Source: Bacillota bacterium (GTDB taxonomy: Bacteria > Bacillota > UBA4882 > UBA8346). Taken from it: a stretch of 64,000 bases of DNA. Made by a program: the position numbers and the translations under genes. The DNA lies in NCBI GenBank assembly GCA_023435225.1, contig JAEYRX010000032.1, positions 26,556 to 90,555 on the forward strand. The letters are read 5' to 3'. Below, one piece after another: positions 49,071-57,482 of this stretch (positions are counted from its first letter, which is position 1; every line of letters begins with the position of its first letter). Below the pieces are notes generated by a model that was not told the origin of the DNA, did no database searches, and saw only the letters and a list, made by a program, of their open reading frames with translations.

Positions 49071-49712
49071 TTGCTACAAGTTTCACTGCAAAAAAAATTG
49101 CCCGAATTTCACTTGGAGATTGAGTTTAAAGCGGTCAATAATATTTTAGTACTCTTCGGTCCTTCAGGTTGTGGTAAAACAACTATTTTACGATGCGTTT
49201 CAGGGTTGTTGAAACCGGATGCCGGTAAAATAACTTTGGGTGAAGAAACAATTTATGACTCACAAGACAAAATTTTTATCCCGCCGAAAAGCCGGGGTAT
49301 CGGTTATGTTTTTCAGGATTATGCCTTATTTCCACATCTTAATATCGAAAGGAATATTAAATATGGAATAAAAAATCATCATTCTTCGGTAGAAAAATTA
49401 TACAGTGAATTACTTGGTTTATTAAAAATCACTTCGCTTACCAAACGGTATCCTGTTGAACTTTCCGGAGGTGAAAAACAACGGGTAGCCTTAGCCAGGG
49501 CCTTAATGGCCGAACCAAGAGTCTTATTATTGGACGAACCTTTATCGGCTTTGGATTACGAGATACGTTTTGAGTTACAAGCTGAGTTGTTACGAATTCA
49601 AAAATTATGGAAAATCCCATTTATATTAGTAACTCATAGCCCGGAAGAAGCCGAGAAACTAGGGGATGAAATTATTTTTATCGAAAAAGGAATGCAAGTG
49701 AAGGTGAATTAA
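49071..49712 (+). CDS. modC: Molybdate ABC transporter ATP-binding protein ModC, short form
   Basis: The protein has 213 residues. Walker A is GPSGCGKTT (about residue 31), the signature is LSGGEKQRVALARAL and Walker B is LLLDEPLSALD. It ends right after the H-loop region (ILVTHSPEEAEKLGDEIIFI), so it lacks the C-terminal TOBE/MOP molybdate-binding domain of E. coli ModC (about 350 residues). Molybdate sensing must therefore lie elsewhere, plausibly in the upstream regulator. The TTG start overlaps the end of modB by context (2-nt gap), implying translational coupling. Confidence 0.92.
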   Translation: MLQVSLQKKLPEFHLEIEFKAVNNILVLFGPSGCGKTTILRCVSGLLKPDAGKITLGEETIYDSQDKIFIPPKSRGIGYVFQDYALFPHLNIERNIKYGIKNHHSSVEKLYSELLGLLKITSLTKRYPVELSGGEKQRVALARALMAEPRVLLLDEPLSALDYEIRFELQAELLRIQKLWKIPFILVTHSPEEAEKLGDEIIFIEKGMQVKVN

Positions 49713-50221
49713 TTTCATTATAGAATTTATTTAGTAAATAAAATTTCTATTTTCCTCGGGGATCAAATTTCGTATCTTTCCTCTCTAGAATATTTAATTA
49801 TTAACTCCAATATAATCCAAAGAGAAAACCAATTAAACTCCTTCTGATATCACCATGTTTACTAGTTAAGGGAGTTTTATAATTACCTTAATTTAATTTT
49901 AGCTAAAATATATAGTGAATAACCTGAATGTGACTATCAATATACTGTAGCTAAATGTTAAAATTTTTAATTATAAAAATCCTCAGTTAATTATTTCAAT
50001 TGATGTTAATGTAATATGTACGTAATATATTTAATTTGTATGTTAATTTTATTGATAAGTAATTAAATTTGACTATAATCAAAATTAGAAGCTGTAATTG
50101 AGAATTTGGAATAGAATAAAAGTAGGTTTGAAGTCGCAAATACCTATATTGGAGATCAGGTTTTAACTCCTGACTATTTGCTCCTGTCTCCATTTACTCT
50201 AAAAGGACAAGGACTGATCTC
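49713..50221. other. AT-rich gap with hairpin and heptads
   Basis: AGAATTTATTTA/TAAATAAAATTTCT near 49730-49755 may end modABC. Heptad-like units (AATTGAGAATTTGGA at about 50095; TCAGGTTTTAACTCCTGACT at about 50157) lie near the end. No gene is seen. The promoter of the purine cluster should lie in 50000-50200. Confidence 0.4.
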
Positions 50222-51553
50222 ATGTCGACCATTCTAATAAAAAATGCTTTGATAGTTACCATGAATAGTAATAGAGAAGTTTTTGAAGGTAATTTATTGG
50301 TGGAAAATGACCGAATTAAAACGCTGGGAAAGGAAGATTATCCGGCTGATATAATTATTGACGGTAAAGGGCAAGTGATAATCCCAGGACTGATCCAATC
50401 ACATATCCATCTTTGCCAGGCTCTTTTTCGTGGGCAAGCTGATGACCTTGAATTGTTGGATTGGTTGAAAACCCGGATCTGGCCTTTGGAAGGAGCACAT
50501 GATCCGGAGTCGCTTTATTATTCGGCCCTTTTGGGTATCGGTGAGTTATTCCGGAGCGGGAGTACAGCCATTATTGACATGGAATCAGTAAACCATACTG
50601 AAGTTGCTTTTGAAGCCATAGTGAAAACCGGACTTCGGGCTTTAAGCGGTAAATGTATGATGGACTGGGGAGAAGGGGTACCTGAAAGCTTATTGGAGAA
50701 GACTGAGGACTCACTGGGGAAAAGTATTGATTTACTGGAAAAATGGCATGGTCAAGGCGAAGGTCGATTATCATATGCATTTGCCCCCAGATTTGCAATC
50801 TCCTGTAGTGAAGATTTATTGAAACAAGTTGGTGAATTGGCCCGGAAATACCAGGTGAAGATCCATACCCATGCCTCCGAAAATCGGGGCGAAATTATGC
50901 TGGTGGAGAAAGAACGTGGGATGCGGAATATTGTCTATTTTGATCATTTGGGTCTGGCTAATGAGGATTTGATTTTAGCCCATTGCATTTGGCTGGACGA
51001 TCAAGAGATGGATATTATCAAGCATAACAAGGTCAAGGTTGCCCACTGTCCATCTTCTAATTTGAAATTGGGCTCTGGGATAGCCAAGATCCCGGAGATG
51101 ATTGACCGGGGGATAGAAGTTTCCATCGGTGCTGACGGCGCTCCCTGTAATAATAATCTGGATCAATTTATCGAGATGCGGACGGCGGCTTTGATTCAAA
51201 AGCCGATTTATGGACCAACCGCAATGCCGGCTGAAACAGTATTCGAAGCAGCCACTTTAGGTGGGGCCAAGGCAATGGGTTTGGCGACTGAAATCGGTTC
51301 ATTGGAATCCGGTAAAAAAGCCGATCTGGCGATGGTGAACCTTCGGAAACTACATTGTACTCCTTTTGTGGGTTCCAATATCTATGCACAACTGGTATAT
51401 CAAGCAAAAGGTTCGGATGTTAGCTTAACAATGGTGGATGGGAAAATTGTCTATGAAAACGGTGAATTAAAAACCATTGATGAAAAGGATGTTATCGCTA
51501 AAACCAATAAATTGATTAAGCACGTTTACGAAAGGGCGGGCTTAATAAGTTGA
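50222..51553 (+). CDS. Amidohydrolase of the SsnA/TrzA/deaminase group
   Basis: The 443-residue protein is an amidohydrolase: IIPGLIQSHIHLCQALFRG carries the HxH metal site (about residue 61), HTHASE gives the third His, LAHCIWL the fourth and SIGADGAPCNNN the catalytic Asp. The sequence is closest in style to nucleoside or purine deaminases (MTA/SAH, guanine, 5'-deoxyadenosine) and SsnA. It stands at the head of a yge/ygf-like purine cluster, where E. coli has ssnA, so deamination of a purine or ureide is likely. The next gene overlaps its stop (TTGA), implying coupling. Confidence 0.8.
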   Translation: MSTILIKNALIVTMNSNREVFEGNLLVENDRIKTLGKEDYPADIIIDGKGQVIIPGLIQSHIHLCQALFRGQADDLELLDWLKTRIWPLEGAHDPESLYYSALLGIGELFRSGSTAIIDMESVNHTEVAFEAIVKTGLRALSGKCMMDWGEGVPESLLEKTEDSLGKSIDLLEKWHGQGEGRLSYAFAPRFAISCSEDLLKQVGELARKYQVKIHTHASENRGEIMLVEKERGMRNIVYFDHLGLANEDLILAHCIWLDDQEMDIIKHNKVKVAHCPSSNLKLGSGIAKIPEMIDRGIEVSIGADGAPCNNNLDQFIEMRTAALIQKPIYGPTAMPAETVFEAATLGGAKAMGLATEIGSLESGKKADLAMVNLRKLHCTPFVGSNIYAQLVYQAKGSDVSLTMVDGKIVYENGELKTIDEKDVIAKTNKLIKHVYERAGLIS

Positions 51554-52566
51554 AGCAGATTAAAGTTGAAGAAGCGGTAGGAATGGTCTTGGCCCATGAT
51601 TTGACCAAGATAGTACCTGGCTATAAAGGAGCCGCTTTTAAAAAAGGATATATTATCAAAGAAGCGGATATTGCAGAACTAAAAAACATGGGAAAGAATC
51701 ACTTGTGGGTAGTGGAGCTGAATGAAGAACAACTTCACGAGAATGATGCTGCCCGAAGAATAGCTACTGCCGCTTCTTCTCCTAAATTAACCGTTTCTGA
51801 AGCCTTGGAAGGAAAAGCAAATATTAAAGCCGCCTTTGATGGAGTTTTAGAGGTTAATATTAAGGCCCTTTCGGAAATTAATCGAATTGGGAAAATGGCA
51901 TTAGTAACCCTGCACAATAATACGGTAGTGAAAAAGGACCAAATTGTAGCTGCCGCTAAGATAATACCCTTAACAGTTGAACTTGACGATGTACACAAAG
52001 CAGAACAGATCTGCCTGGATAATTCTCCGATTATTGAAATTAAACCATTCTTTTCGCTTAAGACTGGAATTGTGGTTACGGGAACCGAGGTTTATTCCGG
52101 TAGAATCCAGGACCTTTTTGGTGAAGTACTTAAAAATAAGATTAATTATTATGGGGGCGAATTCCAAGATCTGCGCTATGCCCCGGATGATCGGGATTTT
52201 ATTGAACGGCAAATTTTGGAATTGATTACAGCCGGAGCGGAAGTTATCTTGGTATCGGGCGGAATGGCGGTAGATGCCGACGACGTGACTCCGCAAGCGA
52301 TTCAAAATGCTGCTACCGAGGTAGTGACTTATGGGGTACCCATATTACCGGGTTCAATGTGTATGATTGCTTATTATAATGAAACAGCTATTATTGGAGT
52401 TCCGGGCTGTGCTATGTTTAATAAAACCACTATACTGGATCTGGTTTTTCCACGAATTTTAGCTAAAGAACATATAACCCGGGATGAAATAACAATGATG
52501 GGTCATGGCGGGATTTGCTTACAATGCGAAACCTGCCGTTTTCCGGATTGTTCGTTTGGGAAGTAA
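51550..52566 (+). CDS. Molybdopterin-binding protein with Cys-rich C-terminus
   Basis: The protein has 338 residues. The C-terminal half contains a MoaB/Mog-type molybdopterin-binding fold (KTGIVVTGTEVYSGRIQD, AEVILVSGGMAVDADDVTPQ, GVPILPGSMCMIAYY). The N-terminal half (EAVGMVLAHDLTKIVPG, FKKGYIIKEADI) resembles MoeA-type segments. The last residues (CLQCETCRFPDCSFGK) form a CxxCxxCxxxxC set that could bind an Fe-S cluster or zinc. Members of this family accompany xanthine dehydrogenase genes in clostridia and likely help mature the cofactor. The start is TTG, overlapping the previous stop. Confidence 0.82.
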   Translation: MKQIKVEEAVGMVLAHDLTKIVPGYKGAAFKKGYIIKEADIAELKNMGKNHLWVVELNEEQLHENDAARRIATAASSPKLTVSEALEGKANIKAAFDGVLEVNIKALSEINRIGKMALVTLHNNTVVKKDQIVAAAKIIPLTVELDDVHKAEQICLDNSPIIEIKPFFSLKTGIVVTGTEVYSGRIQDLFGEVLKNKINYYGGEFQDLRYAPDDRDFIERQILELITAGAEVILVSGGMAVDADDVTPQAIQNAATEVVTYGVPILPGSMCMIAYYNETAIIGVPGCAMFNKTTILDLVFPRILAKEHITRDEITMMGHGGICLQCETCRFPDCSFGK

Positions 52567-52567
52567 A

Positions 52568-52602
52568 CCAACTCACCCGAGCCCTCTCTTAAAAGAGATG
52601 GG
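52568..52602 (+). repeat. CTCACCCGAGCCCTCTC hairpin repeat, copy 2
   Basis: AACTCACCCGAGCCCTCTCT then AAAAGAGATGGG forms a short imperfect hairpin. The same core lies on the minus strand at 16752-16798. A related CTTCTCTCGCGAGAGAAG palindrome is at 52680-52697. Confidence 0.5.
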
Positions 52603-52764
52603 CTTAGCGGATTTAGTGGGTCTAAGTTCATTAAGGTCATTATTTTTAAATGTTACGTAAAATTTAAGATCGCGCGCCCTTCTCTCGCGAGAGAAGGGCC
52701 AAGTGAAAGTAACTATTGAGACAATGACACGCGGGATGAGTTGATTTTAGACAGGAGAATAACA

Positions 52765-53559
52765 ATGAACTTATTTCTTGAAGCCGGCAAATTACAGGAT
52801 CAAGGCATATCTTTTGCAATTGCTACTATTATTGAATCACAAGGCTCGACTCCTAGAAATACCGCTAAAATGATTGTCAAAGGTGATGGCAGTATTGTAG
52901 GAACCATTGGCGGGGGGTTGGCTGAAGCTTATATTATTAAAGAATCTATCGATGCAATCAGAGAAAATAAATCGAAAACGGTTGGGTATTCGTTAGACAG
53001 TGAACAAACTGACGGAATTGAGATGTTATGCGGCGGTAAGATTAATGTTTTTATTGAGGTGGTATTGGAGGCGCCACGAATTGTAATGATTGGGGCTGGT
53101 CATGTGGGACTAGCCGTTTCCAAACTGGTGGATTTTTTAGGATACCATCTGGCTATCGTCGATGAACGGTCGGAGTTTGCCAACTCTAAGAATTATCCCA
53201 TGGCCGGAGAAATCTATTGCAGCCGGGATATGGAGCAAGTAATGGAACAGTTGCGTATTGAAGGTAATACATTTATTGTTATAGCAACCGATGAATGGGA
53301 TTTGCCGGCCTTAAAAGGGGTAATAAATTCCAAAGCTGCCTATATCGGGATGATCGGCAGCCGGCGTAAAGTAAAGATCGTCAAGGAAGAACTGCAAAAA
53401 GAAGGAATAACTCCGGAAAGGCTGGAATTTATTCATACACCGGTTGGCTTGGATATCGGCTCCGAAACCCCAGAGGAGATTGCTCTTAGCATAATGGCAG
53501 AGATCTTAAAAGTAAGAAACGGGAAGACTGGAAAATCATTGAAATTAATTGAGAATTGA
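52765..53559 (+). CDS. XdhC/CoxI family maturation factor
   Basis: The 264-residue protein has an N-terminal XdhC_CoxI domain (SFAIATIIESQGSTPRNTAK, VGTIGGGLAEAYI) and a C-terminal Rossmann domain (RIVMIGAGHVGLAVSKLVDF, YIGMIGSRRKVKIV). XdhC proteins bind molybdenum cofactor, help add the essential sulfido ligand and insert it into xanthine dehydrogenase-type enzymes. The start ATG 52765 follows AGGAGA by 6 nt; a TTG at 52741 lacks a site. The C-terminus is Leu-Ile-Glu-Asn-stop, encoded by a heptad array. Confidence 0.88.
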   Translation: MNLFLEAGKLQDQGISFAIATIIESQGSTPRNTAKMIVKGDGSIVGTIGGGLAEAYIIKESIDAIRENKSKTVGYSLDSEQTDGIEMLCGGKINVFIEVVLEAPRIVMIGAGHVGLAVSKLVDFLGYHLAIVDERSEFANSKNYPMAGEIYCSRDMEQVMEQLRIEGNTFIVIATDEWDLPALKGVINSKAAYIGMIGSRRKVKIVKEELQKEGITPERLEFIHTPVGLDIGSETPEEIALSIMAEILKVRNGKTGKSLKLIEN

Positions 53560-53670
53560 AAATTGGTAATTGAGAATTATTAACTTACTTGTTGGGTGAA
53601 ATATATAACTGCTTTTGTTCTATTTCTTTATTTCACTAATTAATTTCTCAATTCTCCATTGTCAATTGTT
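53545..53670. repeat. Heptad arrays (ATTGANA and its inverse)
   Basis: ATTGAGA, ATTGAAA, ATTGGTA, ATTGAGA units at 53548-53577 overlap the end of the XdhC-like gene. TCTCAATTCTCCATTGTCAA-like units at 53645-53670 form the inverse array before the hydantoinase gene. Confidence 0.6.
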
Positions 53671-53687
53671 TTTAAGGGTGTGAAATT

Positions 53688-55070
53688 ATGGATCTGCTAA
53701 TTAAAAACGGGACTATCATTACTGCTGCTGATATGTATCAGGCTGATTTGGCGGTTAAGGACGGGAAAGTCGTTTTAATCGGACAAGGTCTTGATATAAT
53801 AGCCGATCAAGTGATTGATGCGTCCGGGAAATATGTCCTGCCGGGCGCTATCGACGCTCATGTACACTTAGAAACACCGGTTGGTGAGTTTGTTTCTGCT
53901 GACGATTATGAATCCGGGACCAGGGCGGCAGCTTGCGGCGGAGTCACTATGGTTTTTGATTTTGCAGTCCAGGGTAAGGGCCAAGGTTTGGTTGAAGCCG
54001 TTGAAGAGCGGGTTAAATTGTTTAAATCCAAGGCATGTATTGATTTTTCATTTCATACGGCAATTACCGATCTGCGTTCGGAGGTGCTGGAAGAGTTTAA
54101 AGATTCAGTGGCCTTTGGAGTTCCTAGTTTTAAATTATATATGGTTTATAAGGATTTAATGGTAGATGATGGGGTATTAGCGGCAGCAATGGAACGTTCA
54201 AAGGAAACCGGAGCTTTAGTAGCGGTTCATGCCGAAAATCCCTATTTAATAGATGCCCGGATAAAAAAATTGCTGGTTGAAGGAAAAACTTCCGCCTGGG
54301 ATCATTATCAAAGCCGGCCCGAATTTGTGGAAGCTGAAGCGGTCAAGCGGGCCATTCATCTGGCTAAATCTTTAAATGCTCCACTATATATAGTCCATTT
54401 GGCCTGCAAGGAAGGTTTGGAGGAAGTAACCAAAGCCCGTGATGAAGGGTATGTAATTTATGCCGAGACTTGCCCGCAGTATTTGAACTTCACTAATGAA
54501 GTATACCGGCGGGAAGACGGCCGGAGTTTTGTCTGTTCTCCGCCGATTAAAGGAACCGCCAGCCGGGAGGCCCTTTGGGAAGGAATTAGACGTGGCGATA
54601 TATTAACGGTAGCTACTGACCATTGCCCGTTTCAAACATTTGAAAAAGATTGCGGTAAAGATGATTTCACCAAGATACCCAATGGTTGTATGGGAATAGA
54701 AAACCTTTACCCCTATATGCTAAGCGAAGCCAATAAAGGTAAGATTACTTTCAATAAAGCAGTCGAACTTTGCGCCGCTAACGTCGCCAAAATATTCGGT
54801 TGCGCTCCGCAGAAAGGCAACCTGATTGTCGGTAGTGATGCCGATATAGTTATTTATGACCCTAATATGCATTTTACCGTTACTAAAGATAAAATGCATT
54901 CCAAGGTAGATTACACGATCTGGGAAGGCATTGAAATGAAAGGCTATCCCATGATGACCTTTTCCAGAGGCAGGTTGGTATATAAAGATGGAAAATTTTT
55001 AGGGGAATCAGGGTGGGGTGAGTTTGTAAGATGCAAAGGATCGCCAATAGACCCCTTGCCACGGCTGTAA
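53688..55070 (+). CDS. hyuA: Dihydropyrimidinase/hydantoinase
   Basis: The 460-residue cyclic amidohydrolase has the binuclear metal site: DAHVHLETP (HxH, about residue 57), Lys in PSFKLYMVYK (carboxylated Lys, about 148), HAENPYLID (about 180), HLACKEG (about 236) and Asp in TDHCPF (about 312). It opens six-membered or five-membered cyclic ureides such as dihydropyrimidine or hydantoin. In E. coli hyuA lies in the same yge/ygf cluster. The start ATG is preceded by AAGGGTGTG. Substrate not provable; an intermediate of purine breakdown is likely from context. Confidence 0.9.
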   Translation: MDLLIKNGTIITAADMYQADLAVKDGKVVLIGQGLDIIADQVIDASGKYVLPGAIDAHVHLETPVGEFVSADDYESGTRAAACGGVTMVFDFAVQGKGQGLVEAVEERVKLFKSKACIDFSFHTAITDLRSEVLEEFKDSVAFGVPSFKLYMVYKDLMVDDGVLAAAMERSKETGALVAVHAENPYLIDARIKKLLVEGKTSAWDHYQSRPEFVEAEAVKRAIHLAKSLNAPLYIVHLACKEGLEEVTKARDEGYVIYAETCPQYLNFTNEVYRREDGRSFVCSPPIKGTASREALWEGIRRGDILTVATDHCPFQTFEKDCGKDDFTKIPNGCMGIENLYPYMLSEANKGKITFNKAVELCAANVAKIFGCAPQKGNLIVGSDADIVIYDPNMHFTVTKDKMHSKVDYTIWEGIEMKGYPMMTFSRGRLVYKDGKFLGESGWGEFVRCKGSPIDPLPRL

Positions 55071-55536
55071 TCCTTCCATGGACAACCTGTCTTTAACCGT
55101 CCTGGTTCTGGCCTGCCATAGGGGAAACCACCATCCTCCGAGATCTGTTTAGGCTTTCAGCGGTATGCTAATTCCTTTTAAGGGCTTGGGTCGGTTTTAG
55201 GCTTGAAATAATTCTACAATTATTATTAAAATTTACTACAAAAATTAATCCCAATGCAACATTATCTAACTTATCAAAGATATTTATGATATAATTTGTA
55301 ATATATTTGAAATTTCAGACAGGCAGGAGAAACAATGCAGCTTAGGCGGAAAATATAATTCTAGTAGTAATAGTTATGAAATTTTGTCACAGGGACACGG
55401 AGGTATAGATTTTTATAAACAAAACTAAATCTTTCTCTGAGTCTTTGTGCCTCTGTGGCGGAAAAATATTTATTTTTTTATATTAAAGTTAGATTGATCA
55501 GTCAATCAAATCCGAGTAAAATCAGGAGCGAAAAAG
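55071..55536. other. Intergenic region with ACAGAG-type repeat
   Basis: No gene is seen. CACAGGGACACGGAGG at 55387 pairs imperfectly with CTTTGTGCCTCTGTGG at 55444, like the repeat at 38381-38455. GATTGA-TCAG-TCAATC (55492-55507), an inverted repeat 30 nt before ygeW, is a candidate operator or promoter element. Confidence 0.45.
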
Positions 55537-56730
55537 ATGAAAACAATTAAAAGCTTATTACAGACCTTAAATGAACTGGATTATCAAAAGATGTACAACA
55601 ATGACTTCTTATTAACTTGGGAGAAAACCGATGACGAACTGCGGGCGGTTTTTACTGTGGCTGATATTCTACGCCAAATGCGGGAAAGCAATATTTCTCC
55701 CCGAGTTTTTGACAGCGGGTTGGCGGTATCGATGTTCCGCGATAATTCCACCCGGACCAGGTTTAGTTTTGCCAGTGCTTGTAATCTATTGGGGCTGACC
55801 ATTCAGGATCTTGATGAAGGGAAATCACAAATTGCTCATGGTGAAACCGTTCGCGAAACAGCGAATATGATCTCTTTTATGGCTGATGTCATCGGTATCC
55901 GGGATGATATGTATATTGGTAAAGGAAACACTTACATGAAAAGTGTTTCAACCGCCGTTCAGGAAGGTTATCGTGACGGAGTATTGGAACAACGGCCAAC
56001 CTTGGTTAATCTGCAATGTGATATCGATCATCCGACCCAAACAATGGCTGATTTGTTACACTTGATACATTATTTCGACGGAACAGAGCAGCTTCGGGGT
56101 AAAAAGATCGCTATGACTTGGGCTTATTCCCCGAGTTACGGTAAACCGTTGTCGGTACCACAGGGGGTTATCGGTTTAATGACCAGAATGGGGATGGAGG
56201 TAGCGCTGGCATATCCGGAAGGTTACGATTTATTACCGGAAGTAATGGAGATAGCTGAAAAGAATACCGCCGCTAGTGGCGGTAAGTTCACCAAGACTAA
56301 TTCGATGCGGGAGGCTTTTAAAGACGCCGATATAGTTTATCCTAAGAGTTGGGCTCCCTATGCCGCTATGGAAAAAAGGACGGAAATGTATGGTAAAGGG
56401 GATTTTGACGGGATAAAAACGCTGGAAAAAGAGTTATTGGCGGAGAACGCCAAACATCAGAACTGGGAATGCGCTCAGGAGATTATGAATCTTACCAAAG
56501 GTGGTAATGCTCTTTATCTGCATTGTTTACCGGCTGATATAACCGGGGTTAGTTGCCGGCAAGGGGAAGTCGCCGCTTCAGTTTTTGATAAATACCGGAT
56601 ACCACTTTACCAACAAGCCGGTTACAAACCATATGTCATCGCGGCAATGATCTTTTTAAGTAAAGTAAAAGAGCCGGCTGGGACTTTGGAAACACTGATA
56701 AGTTCCGGTTCAAAAAGATTTTTAGGGTAA
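55537..56730 (+). CDS. ygeW: YgeW-family (knotted) carbamoyltransferase
   Basis: The 397-residue protein is very similar to E. coli YgeW by my reading: FRDNSTRTRFSFASACNLLG holds the STRTR carbamoyl-phosphate site (about residue 70), then DEGKSQIAHGETVRETANMI, HPTQTMADLLH (about 170) and LHCLPAD (about 330). Typical ornithine/aspartate carbamoyltransferases have about 310-340 residues; the extra length and the family knot are YgeW traits. It should act on a ureide-type product of purine breakdown, linked to carbamate kinase. CAGGAGCG precedes the ATG. Confidence 0.93.
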   Translation: MKTIKSLLQTLNELDYQKMYNNDFLLTWEKTDDELRAVFTVADILRQMRESNISPRVFDSGLAVSMFRDNSTRTRFSFASACNLLGLTIQDLDEGKSQIAHGETVRETANMISFMADVIGIRDDMYIGKGNTYMKSVSTAVQEGYRDGVLEQRPTLVNLQCDIDHPTQTMADLLHLIHYFDGTEQLRGKKIAMTWAYSPSYGKPLSVPQGVIGLMTRMGMEVALAYPEGYDLLPEVMEIAEKNTAASGGKFTKTNSMREAFKDADIVYPKSWAPYAAMEKRTEMYGKGDFDGIKTLEKELLAENAKHQNWECAQEIMNLTKGGNALYLHCLPADITGVSCRQGEVAASVFDKYRIPLYQQAGYKPYVIAAMIFLSKVKEPAGTLETLISSGSKRFLG

Positions 56731-56829
56731 TTACTTCAATTTAGGGCATTTTGCGTTGTCGGTAAATTTAAAATTCGCAGTATTATATGTTGATAGTCGA
56801 AAGTATACATGTAACTATATATAATAATA

Positions 56830-56844
56830 CACAAATAATTTGTG
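56830..56844. promoter_or_regulatory. Candidate TetR operator
   Basis: CACAAAT-A-ATTTGTG is a perfect 7+1+7 palindrome, 44 nt upstream of the TetR gene, in a good place for autoregulation. Confidence 0.45.
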
Positions 56845-56888
56845 GTTATAACATAAAAAGCTGAATAAAGTAAATAGAGGTACTGTTC

Positions 56889-57482
56889 ATGTCTAAAGAT
56901 GTCCGTCAAAAAATCCTCAAAGCAACTTTGGAGGTTATCGCTAAAGAAAAGATTAGCGGCACCCGGATGCATCTCATTGCCAAAGAAGCGGGGATGCTCC
57001 AATCCAATTTGCATTATTATTATCCAACCAAGAACGATCTGCTAATCGCTTTATTGGATGATATTCAGAACTGGTTTTCGGAAAATCGGCAGAAAGGGGT
57101 GGACCCGGAGAAAAAATCGTTTCGGGAAAACCTGCATGCCATATTTGCCGAAAAAAAGGATGTAATTCTTACTAAAAAGAAATTGGATTATGTCCAGTTT
57201 GATTATTGGGTCCAGGGAACGGTCAATCCGGAGATCAGGGCTACCTTCCAAAAAACCTTCGATATTTGGCGGAATGATATTAGTGAAGTCTTTAGTCAAA
57301 ATGATTCCATAAAAAATCAGGACTCACAATTTGTAAAAATACTTCCTTTTTTTATGGTATCGCTGTTAATGGGAGCTTCCATGCAATATCTTATTGATGA
57401 GGAAAAATTTGATTTAAACGAGTATTTTGAAGCAGCCGAAAAAATGATTTCAAAGTTAATTAAAATTGGAGATGAGAAATAA
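56889..57482 (+). CDS. TetR-family regulator
   Basis: The 197-residue protein has an N-terminal TetR helix-turn-helix (about 9-55: QKILKATLEVIAKEKISGTR, MHLIAKEAGMLQSNLHYYY) and a C-terminal helical ligand domain. It sits inside the purine cluster between ygeW and a PLP enzyme gene, and its stop overlaps the next start (TAATG), so it is co-transcribed with the genes it likely controls. The ligand may be a purine or ureide, by analogy with other TetR regulators of this pathway. Confidence 0.9.
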   Translation: MSKDVRQKILKATLEVIAKEKISGTRMHLIAKEAGMLQSNLHYYYPTKNDLLIALLDDIQNWFSENRQKGVDPEKKSFRENLHAIFAEKKDVILTKKKLDYVQFDYWVQGTVNPEIRATFQKTFDIWRNDISEVFSQNDSIKNQDSQFVKILPFFMVSLLMGASMQYLIDEEKFDLNEYFEAAEKMISKLIKIGDEK

